NCBI GenBank assembly: GCA_038238115.1
Contig: JBBRYB010000023.1
Coordinates: forward strand, 1-56,011
DNA from: JBBRYB01 sp038238115
GTDB taxonomy: Bacteria > Actinomycetota > Actinomycetes > Propionibacteriales > Nocardioidaceae
DNA: 56,011 bases
Direction: 5' to 3'
Part shown: positions 7,481 to 16,752 of the stretch, one piece after another
Layout of the letters: each line of letters begins with the position of its first letter
How positions within the stretch are numbered: position 1 is the stretch's first letter
Translations under genes and position numbers: made by a program
Notes under the pieces: generated by a model
Seen by the model: only the letters and a program-made list of their open reading frames with translations
Databases searched by the model: none
What the model was told of the DNA's origin: nothing

Positions 7481-9817
7481 ATGACGACATACGTCGGTGT
7501 CGACCTCGCATGGTCGGCCAAGAACCGGACCGGCATGGCGGCTATTGACGAGGCCGGGAAACTTCTCGGGATGGGCGAGGTCGTCACCGACGACGAGATT
7601 GTCGGCTGGCTCGAGCCGTACGTCGCGGACGGAACTTTGGTGGCGATCGACGCGCCCCTCATCGTGACCAACCCGGAAGGTCAGCGACCGTGTGAGCGGG
7701 ATCTGTCGGCGATATTCCACTCGTTCCATGCGGGCACGCACCCCACTAACCTGCGCAAACCCGAGTTCTCGGGGGGCTCCCGCGCGATGGCTCTCTGCCA
7801 GCGCGCCGGCCTAGACGTCGACCCACGATCCACCGCGTTCTCGAGGGCGATCGAGGTCTATCCGCATCCGGCCACCATCACACTCTTCGGGCTAGATTCG
7901 ATCATCCCGTACAAGCACAAACCAGGCCGCAACTTCGTGGACCTGCAAGATGGTCTCCTGGAGTTGATCGATCAGCTGCAGGGACTCAGCAACGACGTTC
8001 CGTCTCTCGTGCTGGACGGCTCGAAGGCCTGGGCTGAAACGGTCGCAGCAGTGCGGACTGCCACTCAGAAGTCTCACTTGCGCAAGGTCGAGGATCTCGT
8101 CGACGCTGTGCTCTGCGCGTACGTCGGCTTGCTGCACGACCAGGCTCCTGAGCGCACCCGCATCATCGGCGATCTTGAGACCGGCTACATCGTCGTTCCG
8201 ATCGATGAACGCGTGCGGGACAAGGTCGATGCGTTGCAAACGGTGCATACTTCCCGTGAGCTGACTGCTGGGGTCGCCCCCGGAGCACCCTTGCTGGTAC
8301 CGCTGAACGACGTCACCGCGCTCGTGATCGGGGAGGGATCCCTCGGTGACCTCGAGGTGCTCGAACCTCCCCTCCTCAACGGCGTCGACATGGAGAGCAT
8401 TGCCGCTGCCGTCTCCCTGGGCCTTGGAGGGTTAAACGTCGCGGCACAGGCGGCTACGGCACTCCCAGCCGTCCGCGGCCTCGTTCGGCTGGCCCCGGAC
8501 ACGATGCGACAGCTCGCGACCAACACCCCCATCACAAGTGGCGGATGGAACTTGGGCGCACTCCACGGAGCCAGCGGTCAGATCACGCACCAGATCCGTT
8601 GGGCGCCGGCCGGATCCGCCAGAGCCGCCAGCGTCGTGGCGCAGCTCGGACCCGCCGCGGCCCTCCTGGGCATCCAGCTGCAGCTGAACCAGATCGCGAA
8701 GTCCGTCGAGGAGGGCATCGCGGTCACGCGGGAGGTGCAGAGGACCCTCGACCTTGAGCACCGGAGCGAGGTCTCGGCGTCGTACGAAACGGTGATGAAA
8801 GCGTTTCGCGAGGCCGTCCACGTCCGCTCCGTAACAGCCCACATCTGGGAGAACATCTCCGGCCACGAGTCGGCACTGCGCAAACAGCGAACTCATGAGC
8901 TCGACGTCGTCACTAGTCTGACGCGGGAGCTCGGGGCGCAATCCAGCGCTAAGTCGCGGCGCTCCTGGGTGGTTGATCACGCCACGTCTCTCATCGGACA
9001 TCTCAACTCGCTTCGCGAGGCTCAGCAGGCTTGGTTCACCTATCAGGGGCTCCGCGCTCATCATGTGAGACAGACTGGAGACAAGACCGGCCTTGTCGAG
9101 CATATCGTGGCGACTGCAACTCGTGAGTACGACGAGACACAAGCCCAGCTCCGCGGGATCAGCGCCCAGTTGACGCGGCTGATCGGGCTCCTCAGCGACA
9201 TGCCGGCCTCCAAGCTCGACAAGTTGAAGGGACTGGGAAGCGGCAAGTCAATTGAGCAGGCCCTGCTCGTCTTGCAGCGGTTGACTCGAGCGGTTGAGCT
9301 TCTCCCCACGTCCGAGGTGGAGCCGCTGACCGTGCCCAAGCCGCCCATCCAGGTGGTTCGGGATGCGGAAGATGCTGAGGTGGCATTGCGAATGAGCCGC
9401 TGGCACCTCGCGCCGGGCGAGCATGTGCTCGCAATCGCGCAGGGATCACAGACCACGTTCAACAGCTGGCTCCTGGCCACAGAGTCGCGCGCCTACGTCA
9501 TGAAGCAGAACGACCTTTTCGACGGGGACAGCCCCGAGTGGGTCGCCCAAGGCGACATCCGGTACGTGCGAAAACGACGAAGCAAGCTCAACAAGCTGTA
9601 CCCCCTCGAACTCACAATTGTGACCAAAGACCGCGATATCAGCTGCTCATTCGGCAAGTGGGTGCATGGGGAGGATGCGTCCCAAGAGATGGACCGCTTG
9701 ACCAGGCTGCTGCAGAGCATGATGACGCTTCCCGCTGACGAGATCCCTGTCAGTCCTCTCTTAGGGGAGGCCGAAGGTAATCCACCTTCGATCACCGCCG
9801 GACACGATCTGGTATGA
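7481..9817 (+). CDS. DUF429 (RNase H-like) domain fused to a large helical C-terminal region
   Basis: A 778-residue protein. Residues 1-240 form a DUF429 domain, an RNase H-like fold: D8 in GVDLAW, D57 in VAIDAP and D205/D208 in KVEDLVDAVLCAYVG fit the acidic catalytic positions. Residues about 290-400 are glycine- and alanine-rich with hydrophobic stretches (AAAVSLGLGGLNVAAQAA), about 420-610 look like long coiled helices, and about 625-760 look like a PH-like or beta domain (EHVLAIAQGS ... SWLLATESRAYVMK). The start ATG 7481 has GGAGGTGA ten bases upstream; a longer start at 7421 is possible. Its stop overlaps the next gene (ATGA), placing it at the head of a five-gene operon. The C-terminal part I cannot name. 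Confidence 0.75.
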   Translation: MTTYVGVDLAWSAKNRTGMAAIDEAGKLLGMGEVVTDDEIVGWLEPYVADGTLVAIDAPLIVTNPEGQRPCERDLSAIFHSFHAGTHPTNLRKPEFSGGSRAMALCQRAGLDVDPRSTAFSRAIEVYPHPATITLFGLDSIIPYKHKPGRNFVDLQDGLLELIDQLQGLSNDVPSLVLDGSKAWAETVAAVRTATQKSHLRKVEDLVDAVLCAYVGLLHDQAPERTRIIGDLETGYIVVPIDERVRDKVDALQTVHTSRELTAGVAPGAPLLVPLNDVTALVIGEGSLGDLEVLEPPLLNGVDMESIAAAVSLGLGGLNVAAQAATALPAVRGLVRLAPDTMRQLATNTPITSGGWNLGALHGASGQITHQIRWAPAGSARAASVVAQLGPAAALLGIQLQLNQIAKSVEEGIAVTREVQRTLDLEHRSEVSASYETVMKAFREAVHVRSVTAHIWENISGHESALRKQRTHELDVVTSLTRELGAQSSAKSRRSWVVDHATSLIGHLNSLREAQQAWFTYQGLRAHHVRQTGDKTGLVEHIVATATREYDETQAQLRGISAQLTRLIGLLSDMPASKLDKLKGLGSGKSIEQALLVLQRLTRAVELLPTSEVEPLTVPKPPIQVVRDAEDAEVALRMSRWHLAPGEHVLAIAQGSQTTFNSWLLATESRAYVMKQNDLFDGDSPEWVAQGDIRYVRKRRSKLNKLYPLELTIVTKDRDISCSFGKWVHGEDASQEMDRLTRLLQSMMTLPADEIPVSPLLGEAEGNPPSITAGHDLV

Positions 9818-11028
9818 CGTCGGCTTTCGGTTGGCTCGACTCCGACGAGGACCAGCGCAAGAAGATGCTCGAAGTCGTCGAGCTGTTCAAGGACGAGGGG
9901 ACCGTCGACGAGCTCGGCATCGGTTCGATCAGGGACACCATCGCGAACACACTCTTCCCGGGCACCTCAGTGCTGCACACCCGGATTCGGTACGTGCTGT
10001 TCGTCCCGTGGCTCCTACAACAGGCAGCGGCAGCCAAGCCTCAACCTGCGCAGATGGCCGCGGAGCTCAGGCGGCTCGAGATCAAGCTCATCTACAGCCT
10101 GCTTGCGGGCTACCAGGATGACCCCACAGCAACTCCACCCGGGATCATCGGCAGCTCAGCGCGTGACAAGCTCAAGCGGATGCCGAGCGCTGCCTACTGG
10201 GTGGCGTTGCGTCGTTGGGACATCCGCCAAGCCGACACGACCATCGAGGGGTTCTTCCGACAGGCCAAGAGCCAGCGCGACCTCGCCAGGCTCACGACTC
10301 AGACCGACGATCCGGAAGCTCGCGACCCTTCGCCTACCCTGGCCCTGGATCCCAACCTCCCTCCCCCACCACATGACCTGCTCACCAAAGCGACGTTGGA
10401 CCTGACCGTCGACGAAGAGGCGTACCTGTCCGATGTGGTGGGCACGTCCACGAGCGGGTCACTCCTTGCTTGGCTCGTGCACAACGAGCCGGCCAACGAC
10501 GCGACGTACGTATGGCAGCTTGACAACCACGACCACTTTCCCCTGAGACTTCGAGAGATCGTCGACCACGGCAGACGCTTCCACACGGCCATCTTCGGGG
10601 CGCCGCTCCTTTACAACCTCATCCTCGCGGAACGATCGCTCAATTCCGACCTCGCGGACGGATACCGAGAGGAGCTGCAGGAATGGCGAGAGGAGCTGGA
10701 CGCGACGCAAGCCCTCGGTGACTGGGAGCGACCCGGCTTCTGGAGCATGATCCATCACCACAACCCCGCCCTCTCCCCACTCACCCGGCGCTTCGTCGAT
10801 GGCTGGCTCGACGTCATCAGCTCGAACGCCGATGTCGCAGAGTCGTCAGCCGCGCGTGAGCTGGTCTCGCGTCGGGAGCGGCAGATCAAAGGCGGAAGAT
10901 CGCGACTTGCCAATCAGGCGGCACTCGATCGCTGGAGCGGACGATCCGGCCTCGTTCCACTCGACTTCAAGTGGCAGATTGCACGTGGACTCCTGCAGGA
11001 CCTCTACACCGCGCGAGCCGTCGCCTGA
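9814..11028 (+). CDS. DUF6361 family protein
   Basis: A 404-residue protein matching my memory of the DUF6361 family: FGWLDSDEDQRKKMLEVVELF at the N-terminus, then LGIGSIRDTIANTLFPGTSVLHTRIRY and a W-rich middle. Members usually sit beside phospholipase-D-like and helicase genes in defence islands; the biochemical role is unknown. No catalytic motif is evident. It overlaps the upstream gene by ATGA and the downstream gene by TGATG, so it is translationally coupled on both sides. Confidence 0.75.
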   Translation: MTSAFGWLDSDEDQRKKMLEVVELFKDEGTVDELGIGSIRDTIANTLFPGTSVLHTRIRYVLFVPWLLQQAAAAKPQPAQMAAELRRLEIKLIYSLLAGYQDDPTATPPGIIGSSARDKLKRMPSAAYWVALRRWDIRQADTTIEGFFRQAKSQRDLARLTTQTDDPEARDPSPTLALDPNLPPPPHDLLTKATLDLTVDEEAYLSDVVGTSTSGSLLAWLVHNEPANDATYVWQLDNHDHFPLRLREIVDHGRRFHTAIFGAPLLYNLILAERSLNSDLADGYREELQEWREELDATQALGDWERPGFWSMIHHHNPALSPLTRRFVDGWLDVISSNADVAESSAARELVSRRERQIKGGRSRLANQAALDRWSGRSGLVPLDFKWQIARGLLQDLYTARAVA

Positions 11029-12860
11029 TGTTGTCGCCGGAGACACGAGTCCTGTTGACCGACGCGCTGCGGCCACCGGACGGTTATCGGGTCGACATCG
11101 CGGTGGCCACGACGTACTCGCTCGACCTCACAGCACTGCTCCTCGCACCGATGGCGTTTGCGATGTTCGACCACGAAAACTCCAAGGATCTCGATCGCGT
11201 CGATCCGATCCAGCTCCTCGAGGCCGTACGCCGGTACGCGGAGCGGACGACGGTGTTCTGTCAGGCGGGCGCCATCGCCGTGCCGTCGAGCTACCGCAGC
11301 ATCCTCACCTTTGTTGAGGACGTGGTCCGCGAGGTGACCACGCCGACAACCGGGCACATCTTCCACCCAAAGGTGTGGGCGATCCGCTACGTCGACAACG
11401 AGCGTCGCTACGTGCACCGGTGCCTCTGTCTCAGCCGCAACCTTACGTTCGACAAGTCGTGGGATACCGCTGTCCGGCTCGACGAGCAGCCGGAGAGCAC
11501 CGGCGGGATCGCCGCCAGACCACTTGCTGACTTCATCGGCGCTCTGCCCGGTCTTGCGACGCGCGAGGTGTCGTCGGACCGCCGCGAGCAGGTCGCGGAC
11601 CTGTCCGAGTCCCTGGCACGGACGCGCTTCGCACCCCCGCCGCCGTTCACCAGCGGACAGCTGCTTCCCCTCGGCTTGGGCACGCAGCCATGGCCCTTCC
11701 CCTCCGCGATCGACGACCTCCTCGCCTTTAGCCCGTTCGTCTCGAAGGGCTCGCTCGATCGCCTCTCGAAGAGCTCGAAGAGGAGGACCTTGGTGTCTCG
11801 GGCCGAGGCTCTCGACAGGCTCGGTTCCAAGGCCCTCGATGGCTGGCGCACGCTGACGCTTCAGCGAAGCGCGGAGGTGGAGGTGGGTGACGACACCTCC
11901 GCGGCCATCCCCGCCGTGACGGAGTGGTTGAGCCCGGGCGATGGGCTCCATGCGAAGACATTCGTCTGCGACATCGGCTCGGAGGCCGTCGTCGTCACCG
12001 GCAGCGCCAATCTCACCATCGCCCCCTGGCACGGCAATGTCGAGTTCGACGTGGTCCTGCGAGGCCCCAAGAGGGCCTGCGGCATCGCCGCGACTCTCGA
12101 CGGATCCACCGAAGTGCCTGGGTTGTCCAGGATGCTCGAGGCCTACGCGGTGACTGAGCCCGACGGCGTACCGGACGAGGCGCAGCAGACGGCCTGGGAG
12201 CTGGAGCTCTTCCATCAGCGTCTCGCTGCCAGCGGTCCCGTCCTCACCGTTACCCGGCTCGAGGACGACCGAGTGAGCCTACGTCTGGCGCTCGAAGTGG
12301 ATGCTCTCCTGGGCGACTCCATGGTCTGGCTGATATCCCTCCCTCAGACGACCAGCTCAGTGCGGCTCGACCACGAGCACGCTGCCGAGTGGTCACCGGT
12401 GTCTGCCCGCAACGTCACACCATTCGTGGCGATCGAGACCGTGGCCGGTGAGGGTGCGGCCAGGGCGACTCGGCGTTGTGTTCTCGAGGCGAGGCTCGTC
12501 GGCGACATCGAGTCCCGGCGCATCGACGCGGTCCGCGATGTGCTCCGATCGAAGCAGGACGTGCTCCGCTACCTCATCTTCCTACTCGGCGACCCGGCGT
12601 ACGACGCCTGGTTCGCGCAGGAATGGCAGGGCGGAGAGCGGCGAGAGTACGGCGACGCGGCGATCGGCACCCGCCTGGACATCGCGCTGTTCGAGCCCAT
12701 GGTCCGAGCTTCCGGCCACGACGAAGACGCGCTTGCCCGGGTCGCGAGCCTGATCCAGGACCTGAACCGGATGGCCGTTGACGATGAGCTGCTCCCCGAC
12801 GGGTTCCAAGACCTGTGGCGCGTCATATGGCAAGTCCACCAGGAGGAGGGCGCCGGATGA
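11028..12860 (+). CDS. Phospholipase D-like (HxK) protein of the defence operon
   Basis: A 610-residue protein with two PLD-type half-sites. The first has H113-P-K115 followed by LSRNLTFDKSWDT; the second has H308-A-K310, then D315 in HAKTFVCD and the TGSANLTIAPW loop. PLD-superfamily enzymes use the two His residues of paired HxK motifs to cleave phosphodiesters; in defence systems they usually act as nucleases. ATG 11028 shares its A with the previous stop (TGATG); the frame's upstream extension to 10971 lies inside DUF6361 and is unlikely. The C-terminal 250 residues have no recognisable domain. It overlaps the helicase start by ATGA. Confidence 0.85.
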   Translation: MLSPETRVLLTDALRPPDGYRVDIAVATTYSLDLTALLLAPMAFAMFDHENSKDLDRVDPIQLLEAVRRYAERTTVFCQAGAIAVPSSYRSILTFVEDVVREVTTPTTGHIFHPKVWAIRYVDNERRYVHRCLCLSRNLTFDKSWDTAVRLDEQPESTGGIAARPLADFIGALPGLATREVSSDRREQVADLSESLARTRFAPPPPFTSGQLLPLGLGTQPWPFPSAIDDLLAFSPFVSKGSLDRLSKSSKRRTLVSRAEALDRLGSKALDGWRTLTLQRSAEVEVGDDTSAAIPAVTEWLSPGDGLHAKTFVCDIGSEAVVVTGSANLTIAPWHGNVEFDVVLRGPKRACGIAATLDGSTEVPGLSRMLEAYAVTEPDGVPDEAQQTAWELELFHQRLAASGPVLTVTRLEDDRVSLRLALEVDALLGDSMVWLISLPQTTSSVRLDHEHAAEWSPVSARNVTPFVAIETVAGEGAARATRRCVLEARLVGDIESRRIDAVRDVLRSKQDVLRYLIFLLGDPAYDAWFAQEWQGGERREYGDAAIGTRLDIALFEPMVRASGHDEDALARVASLIQDLNRMAVDDELLPDGFQDLWRVIWQVHQEEGAG

Positions 12861-15800
12861 ACGCGAAGGAGCGCCCAGATCCCGCTCCGGTCCTGGCGAG
12901 TCTCAAGGACTTCCAACGCGCCACCGTGGAGCATGTGCACCGGCGCCTTTGGACGGACGAGGACCACGTCAAGCGGTTCCTCGTCGCAGACGAAGTCGGG
13001 CTCGGCAAGACCATGGTAGCCAAAGGTGTCATCGCAAAGACGATCGACCACCTGTGGGATGACATCCAGCGCATCGACGTCGTCTACATCTGTTCCAACA
13101 CGCAGATTGCGCGCCAAAACCTCAGCCGACTCAACGTCGTCGGCGGCCAGTCGCTCAACCACGCGGACCGTCTCACCATGCTGCCGAGCGTCGTCCGCCA
13201 GCTCGAGGGTGAGAAGGTCAACTTCGTCTCCTTCACGCCCGGCACGTCGTTCAACGTCGGCGACAGCGGGGGCAAAGCGGGCGAGCGGGTGCTGCTCTAC
13301 TGGTTGCTTGCCAAGTGCTGGGGTCACCAGCACGTGCAGGCGCGTCGATGGGTGCGCTTCTTCGAGGGCAGCGTCACGCGGGAGACCTTCGCCAGGCGGA
13401 TCGCGAACTCGAAGCACGAGCTCGACAACCTCGACGATGATCTGGCCGCCGACTTCGGCGTCGAGCTGGACAAGGCGGTCGGTCCTTCCGGGAGCCGGCT
13501 TGCCGACGAGCTCGAGGCGTGCGTGGCTGAGTTCAACTATCTTCGGGGCAAGCCTGCCCACGACCTCTCGAGTCGCCGCTTCAAGCTGATCGGCGCGCTG
13601 CGCGGGCTGGTTGCCCACGCGTCCGTCAAGGCCCTCGAGCCCGACCTCGTCATCATGGACGAGTTCCAGCGCTTCAAGGACCTTCTCGACAGAGATGACG
13701 AGGGTGCCCGCCTGGCACATGCGCTGTTCGACCACCCGGACGCCCGGGTGCTCCTGCTCTCGGCAACGCCGTACAAGATGTACACGCTCCCCGATGAACC
13801 CGAAGGTGACGACCACTATCGCGACTTCACGCGGACCGTCCGCTTCCTTGCCGGTGACGACGGCGCCCATATCGTCGAGTCGTCTATGCGCACGATGCGT
13901 GACGCTCTCTTGGCGGGAGGCTCCCTGGAGGCCGCCCGCTCGGCGAAGCAGGCTGTGGAGTACGAGCTGCGCAAGGTGATGAGCCGCGTCGAACGACTGT
14001 CGTCCACGCCAGACCGGGACGGCATGCTTCGCGAGCTGTCGCTCGACGGTGTTCGGCTCACGGCGGAGGACGTGCGGGGCTACCGTTCCTTCGACGAGCT
14101 CGCCCGCCTGGTCGGGCGCCAGGACATCTTCGAGTTCTGGCGATCGACGCCGTACCCGCTGAACGTGATGGACCGTGACTCCTATCAGGTCAAGACGAAG
14201 TTCCAGGCCGCGGTCGACACGCAGGATGTCGACGTGAGTGCGGCTCTACGGCACGCCCGGGGGATGCTTCCGTGGGATGCGATCGACCAGTACGGCGAGC
14301 TTGACCCGGGCAACGCCAAAATGCGCGGACTGGTAACGGACGTCCTCGACCGGGGAGCATGGCAGCTGGCCTGGCTGCCTCCGAGCCTGCCGTACTACGA
14401 GCTCGGCGGCGCCTACGCGAACCCCGCGCTGCGTGCCTTCACGAAGCGCCTGGTCTTCTCAGCGTGGTCGGTTGTACCCAAAGCGATCTCAGTGGTGATG
14501 AGCTATGAGGCTGAGCGACGAGCGGTGGCCGCAGCGGGTGGCTCTAACCGTTCCTACTCGCAGCGAACCTTCACCGCGCCCCTTACCTACCGCATGGATG
14601 GCGCTCGAGCCGCCAGCATGCCCGTGTTCGCTCTCGTCTACCCGAGCGCCGTACTCACCCAGATTGCAGACCCCATCGAGCTCGCGCGAACCCTTGGCCA
14701 GAGCTTTCCCGCGTCACGTCCTGATGTTGTCGACGAGGTACGGCGGCGGGTCTCCGCTCATCTCGAGCGACTGCCCGCAGGCGATACGGAGGGCTCAACC
14801 CGAGTTGACGAGCGGTGGTATTGGGCGGCCGGCATCCTCCTTGATCGCCTCCTCGTACCTGGCCCACAGGCTGAGCTCGAGGTCATGTGCGGCCAGTGGG
14901 CCGGTTGGGACGGCAACGAGACGCAGAACCGGCTGGCGGACCACGTCGCAACGGCTCTCGCGCTCGAGGCTGGCTCCCTCGGCCGACGACCGGATGACCT
15001 CGTTGAGGTGCTTGCCACGTTGGCGTTGGCAGGGCCGGCGAACTGCAGCCTCCGAGCGCTCGGCCGCGTCTGTGGTGGGCCGGAACAGCGGACCGAGCCC
15101 ACGCTTCGAGATTGGGCGTTCGCGATGGCGACGGCTCTGCGCTCGCTGTTCAACCGGCCAGAAGTGGTCACGCTGCTGCGGGGCTCCGACGAGTCGGATG
15201 ACACGTACTGGCGTCTGGTCCTGAGCCACTCGCTCGACGGCGGCCTCCAGGCCGTGCTCGACGAGTACATGCATGTGATCGTCGAGTTTGAGGGCCTTCA
15301 GGATGTGATGGGCTATGAGAGGGCCGAAAGGCTCTCCCGCGCCTTCGAGCAGTCGCTGCTTGTCAAGACTGCCAGTAACACCGTCGAACGTTTTGGCGTC
15401 TCGGACGGGCACATCGTTCACGACGAACATCGAATGCGCACGCACTTCGCCGCTCGCTTCGGTCGGGCTCAAGCCGATGACCAGACCGTCATGCGGGAGT
15501 CCGTCATCAGGTTGGCGTTCAACTCACCGTTCTGGCCGTTCGTGCTGGCCTCCACCTCGGTTGGTCAAGAGGGGCTCGACTTCCATACCTACAGCCACGC
15601 CATCGTCCATTGGAACCTGCCCGGCAACCCGGTCGACCTCGAGCAGCGCGAAGGACGTGTGCATCGCTACAAGGGGCACGCGGTGCGAAAGAACATCGCG
15701 CTCATACACGCGGATGCCGCCTTCCACGCCAGCGTCGACGACCCGTGGTACGCCATGTTCCTCGCCGCCGCCGAGCAACGGCCCCCTGGCGCCAACGAGC

Positions 15801-16057
15801 TGACCCCCTATTGGGTATACAGCCCGCCCGGCGGCTCCGCCATTGAGCGCTACGTGCCGTCGATGCCCCTCAGCAAGGAGGAGCAGCGCTACCGACGTCT
15901 GCTTCGGACGCTGGGCGCCTATCGGCTCGTCGTCGGACAACCCCGTCAGGACGACCTTCTCCGATACCTCGGCGAGAAGGCGGAGGATCTGTCCTGGCTG
16001 CGCATCGACCTCGCTCCCCCGGGCATGCTCGCAGCAGGGGTCGCTGAGAGTGAGTGA
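12857..16057 (+). CDS. SNF2-like superfamily 2 helicase of the defence operon
   Basis: A 1066-residue DEAD/SNF2-type ATPase. Walker A is VADEVGLGKT (about residues 44-53), Walker B is D268-E269-F-Q in VIMDEFQRFKD, motif III is LLLSATPYKMY, and C-terminal motifs V and VI are VGQEGLDFH and QREGRVHRYKGH. The DExH box is DEFQ, as in several defence helicases. Between the two RecA lobes there is a very long insertion (about residues 330-830) without recognised domains. ATG 12857 is preceded by GGAGGAGGG at six-base spacing and overlaps the PLD gene by ATGA. It probably translocates on DNA and feeds or gates the nuclease partners; that role is inferred from context. Confidence 0.88.
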   Translation: MNAKERPDPAPVLASLKDFQRATVEHVHRRLWTDEDHVKRFLVADEVGLGKTMVAKGVIAKTIDHLWDDIQRIDVVYICSNTQIARQNLSRLNVVGGQSLNHADRLTMLPSVVRQLEGEKVNFVSFTPGTSFNVGDSGGKAGERVLLYWLLAKCWGHQHVQARRWVRFFEGSVTRETFARRIANSKHELDNLDDDLAADFGVELDKAVGPSGSRLADELEACVAEFNYLRGKPAHDLSSRRFKLIGALRGLVAHASVKALEPDLVIMDEFQRFKDLLDRDDEGARLAHALFDHPDARVLLLSATPYKMYTLPDEPEGDDHYRDFTRTVRFLAGDDGAHIVESSMRTMRDALLAGGSLEAARSAKQAVEYELRKVMSRVERLSSTPDRDGMLRELSLDGVRLTAEDVRGYRSFDELARLVGRQDIFEFWRSTPYPLNVMDRDSYQVKTKFQAAVDTQDVDVSAALRHARGMLPWDAIDQYGELDPGNAKMRGLVTDVLDRGAWQLAWLPPSLPYYELGGAYANPALRAFTKRLVFSAWSVVPKAISVVMSYEAERRAVAAAGGSNRSYSQRTFTAPLTYRMDGARAASMPVFALVYPSAVLTQIADPIELARTLGQSFPASRPDVVDEVRRRVSAHLERLPAGDTEGSTRVDERWYWAAGILLDRLLVPGPQAELEVMCGQWAGWDGNETQNRLADHVATALALEAGSLGRRPDDLVEVLATLALAGPANCSLRALGRVCGGPEQRTEPTLRDWAFAMATALRSLFNRPEVVTLLRGSDESDDTYWRLVLSHSLDGGLQAVLDEYMHVIVEFEGLQDVMGYERAERLSRAFEQSLLVKTASNTVERFGVSDGHIVHDEHRMRTHFAARFGRAQADDQTVMRESVIRLAFNSPFWPFVLASTSVGQEGLDFHTYSHAIVHWNLPGNPVDLEQREGRVHRYKGHAVRKNIALIHADAAFHASVDDPWYAMFLAAAEQRPPGANELTPYWVYSPPGGSAIERYVPSMPLSKEEQRYRRLLRTLGAYRLVVGQPRQDDLLRYLGEKAEDLSWLRIDLAPPGMLAAGVAESE

Positions 16058-16706
16058 CAAGGTGCGGGACACGCACCTCAAGGAGTTCCGAATCGCGTGG
16101 GCTGAGTTTGCGGCCACTTGTTGGGACACGGTGGCACCAGAGGCCACCTATCAAGCGTGGCTCGCCCACTTCCTCATGAAACGGCTCGGCGTCCTCAGCG
16201 TCGTACGTGAGGTTGACTTCGGCGCTCGGCACCTTGGCCCCCGTGTAGCGGAAGGTCTGCAGCGCCACCATCTCATGCTGGACGTCGTGGTCCTGCGCAA
16301 GCCAATCGTCTACCTTCCCAGGCGTTCTGCGCTCACCGACCCTTCGCTGCCCGATGGCTCACCTAATCCACGCTCGGGACTGGCTCGCCTTCAGGACTTC
16401 TCTGTGGTGTGTGAGCTGAAGGTGTCATCCACCCGGTTCGAAGGCCACGACTACTCCGAAATGGTCAAGGACTTCCTCAAGCTCACAGCCATCCTGAATG
16501 CGGCTGAGAAGATCTATCCCAAGCACCAGCTGCCCGCCGCCTGCATCGGCATCCTCGGCAACCACCGGACGAGAAGGTTCGACCTCCGCCATCTGATGCG
16601 GCGACTCAGCGAGCACACAGTACGGGAGGACCTAGAGATCGCATACGCCGACAAGAACACATCCTTGTCGGCGCGCGTCGCTGAGATCCCTGCGCTGTTG
16701 AGCTGA
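16050..16706 (+). CDS. Candidate PD-(D/E)XK nuclease-like protein at the operon end
   Basis: A 218-residue protein that overlaps the helicase 3' end by eight bases. The start GTG 16050 is chosen because the downstream sequence is protein-like and the upstream extension lies inside the helicase. D78 in LMLDVVVLRK and E122-L-K124 in VVCELKVSS have the order and strand context of a PD-(D/E)XK active site, and the C-terminal part (CIGILGNH) gives a further beta strand. The nuclease call is inference from these residues only. It is the last gene before the 46-base gap to pglW, so it could belong to the first operon or bridge into BREX. Confidence 0.6.
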   Translation: MSDKVRDTHLKEFRIAWAEFAATCWDTVAPEATYQAWLAHFLMKRLGVLSVVREVDFGARHLGPRVAEGLQRHHLMLDVVVLRKPIVYLPRRSALTDPSLPDGSPNPRSGLARLQDFSVVCELKVSSTRFEGHDYSEMVKDFLKLTAILNAAEKIYPKHQLPAACIGILGNHRTRRFDLRHLMRRLSEHTVREDLEIAYADKNTSLSARVAEIPALLS

Positions 16707-16752
16707 CTTCTGCGTACGGCAGACATCCCTCGTTCCGCAGTGACCTGGCAAG

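Noticed and set aside
11004..12215. 403-residue minus-strand frame inside the PLD and DUF6361 genes
   Set aside because: It lies antisense to a clear two-motif PLD gene and has no recognisable pattern.
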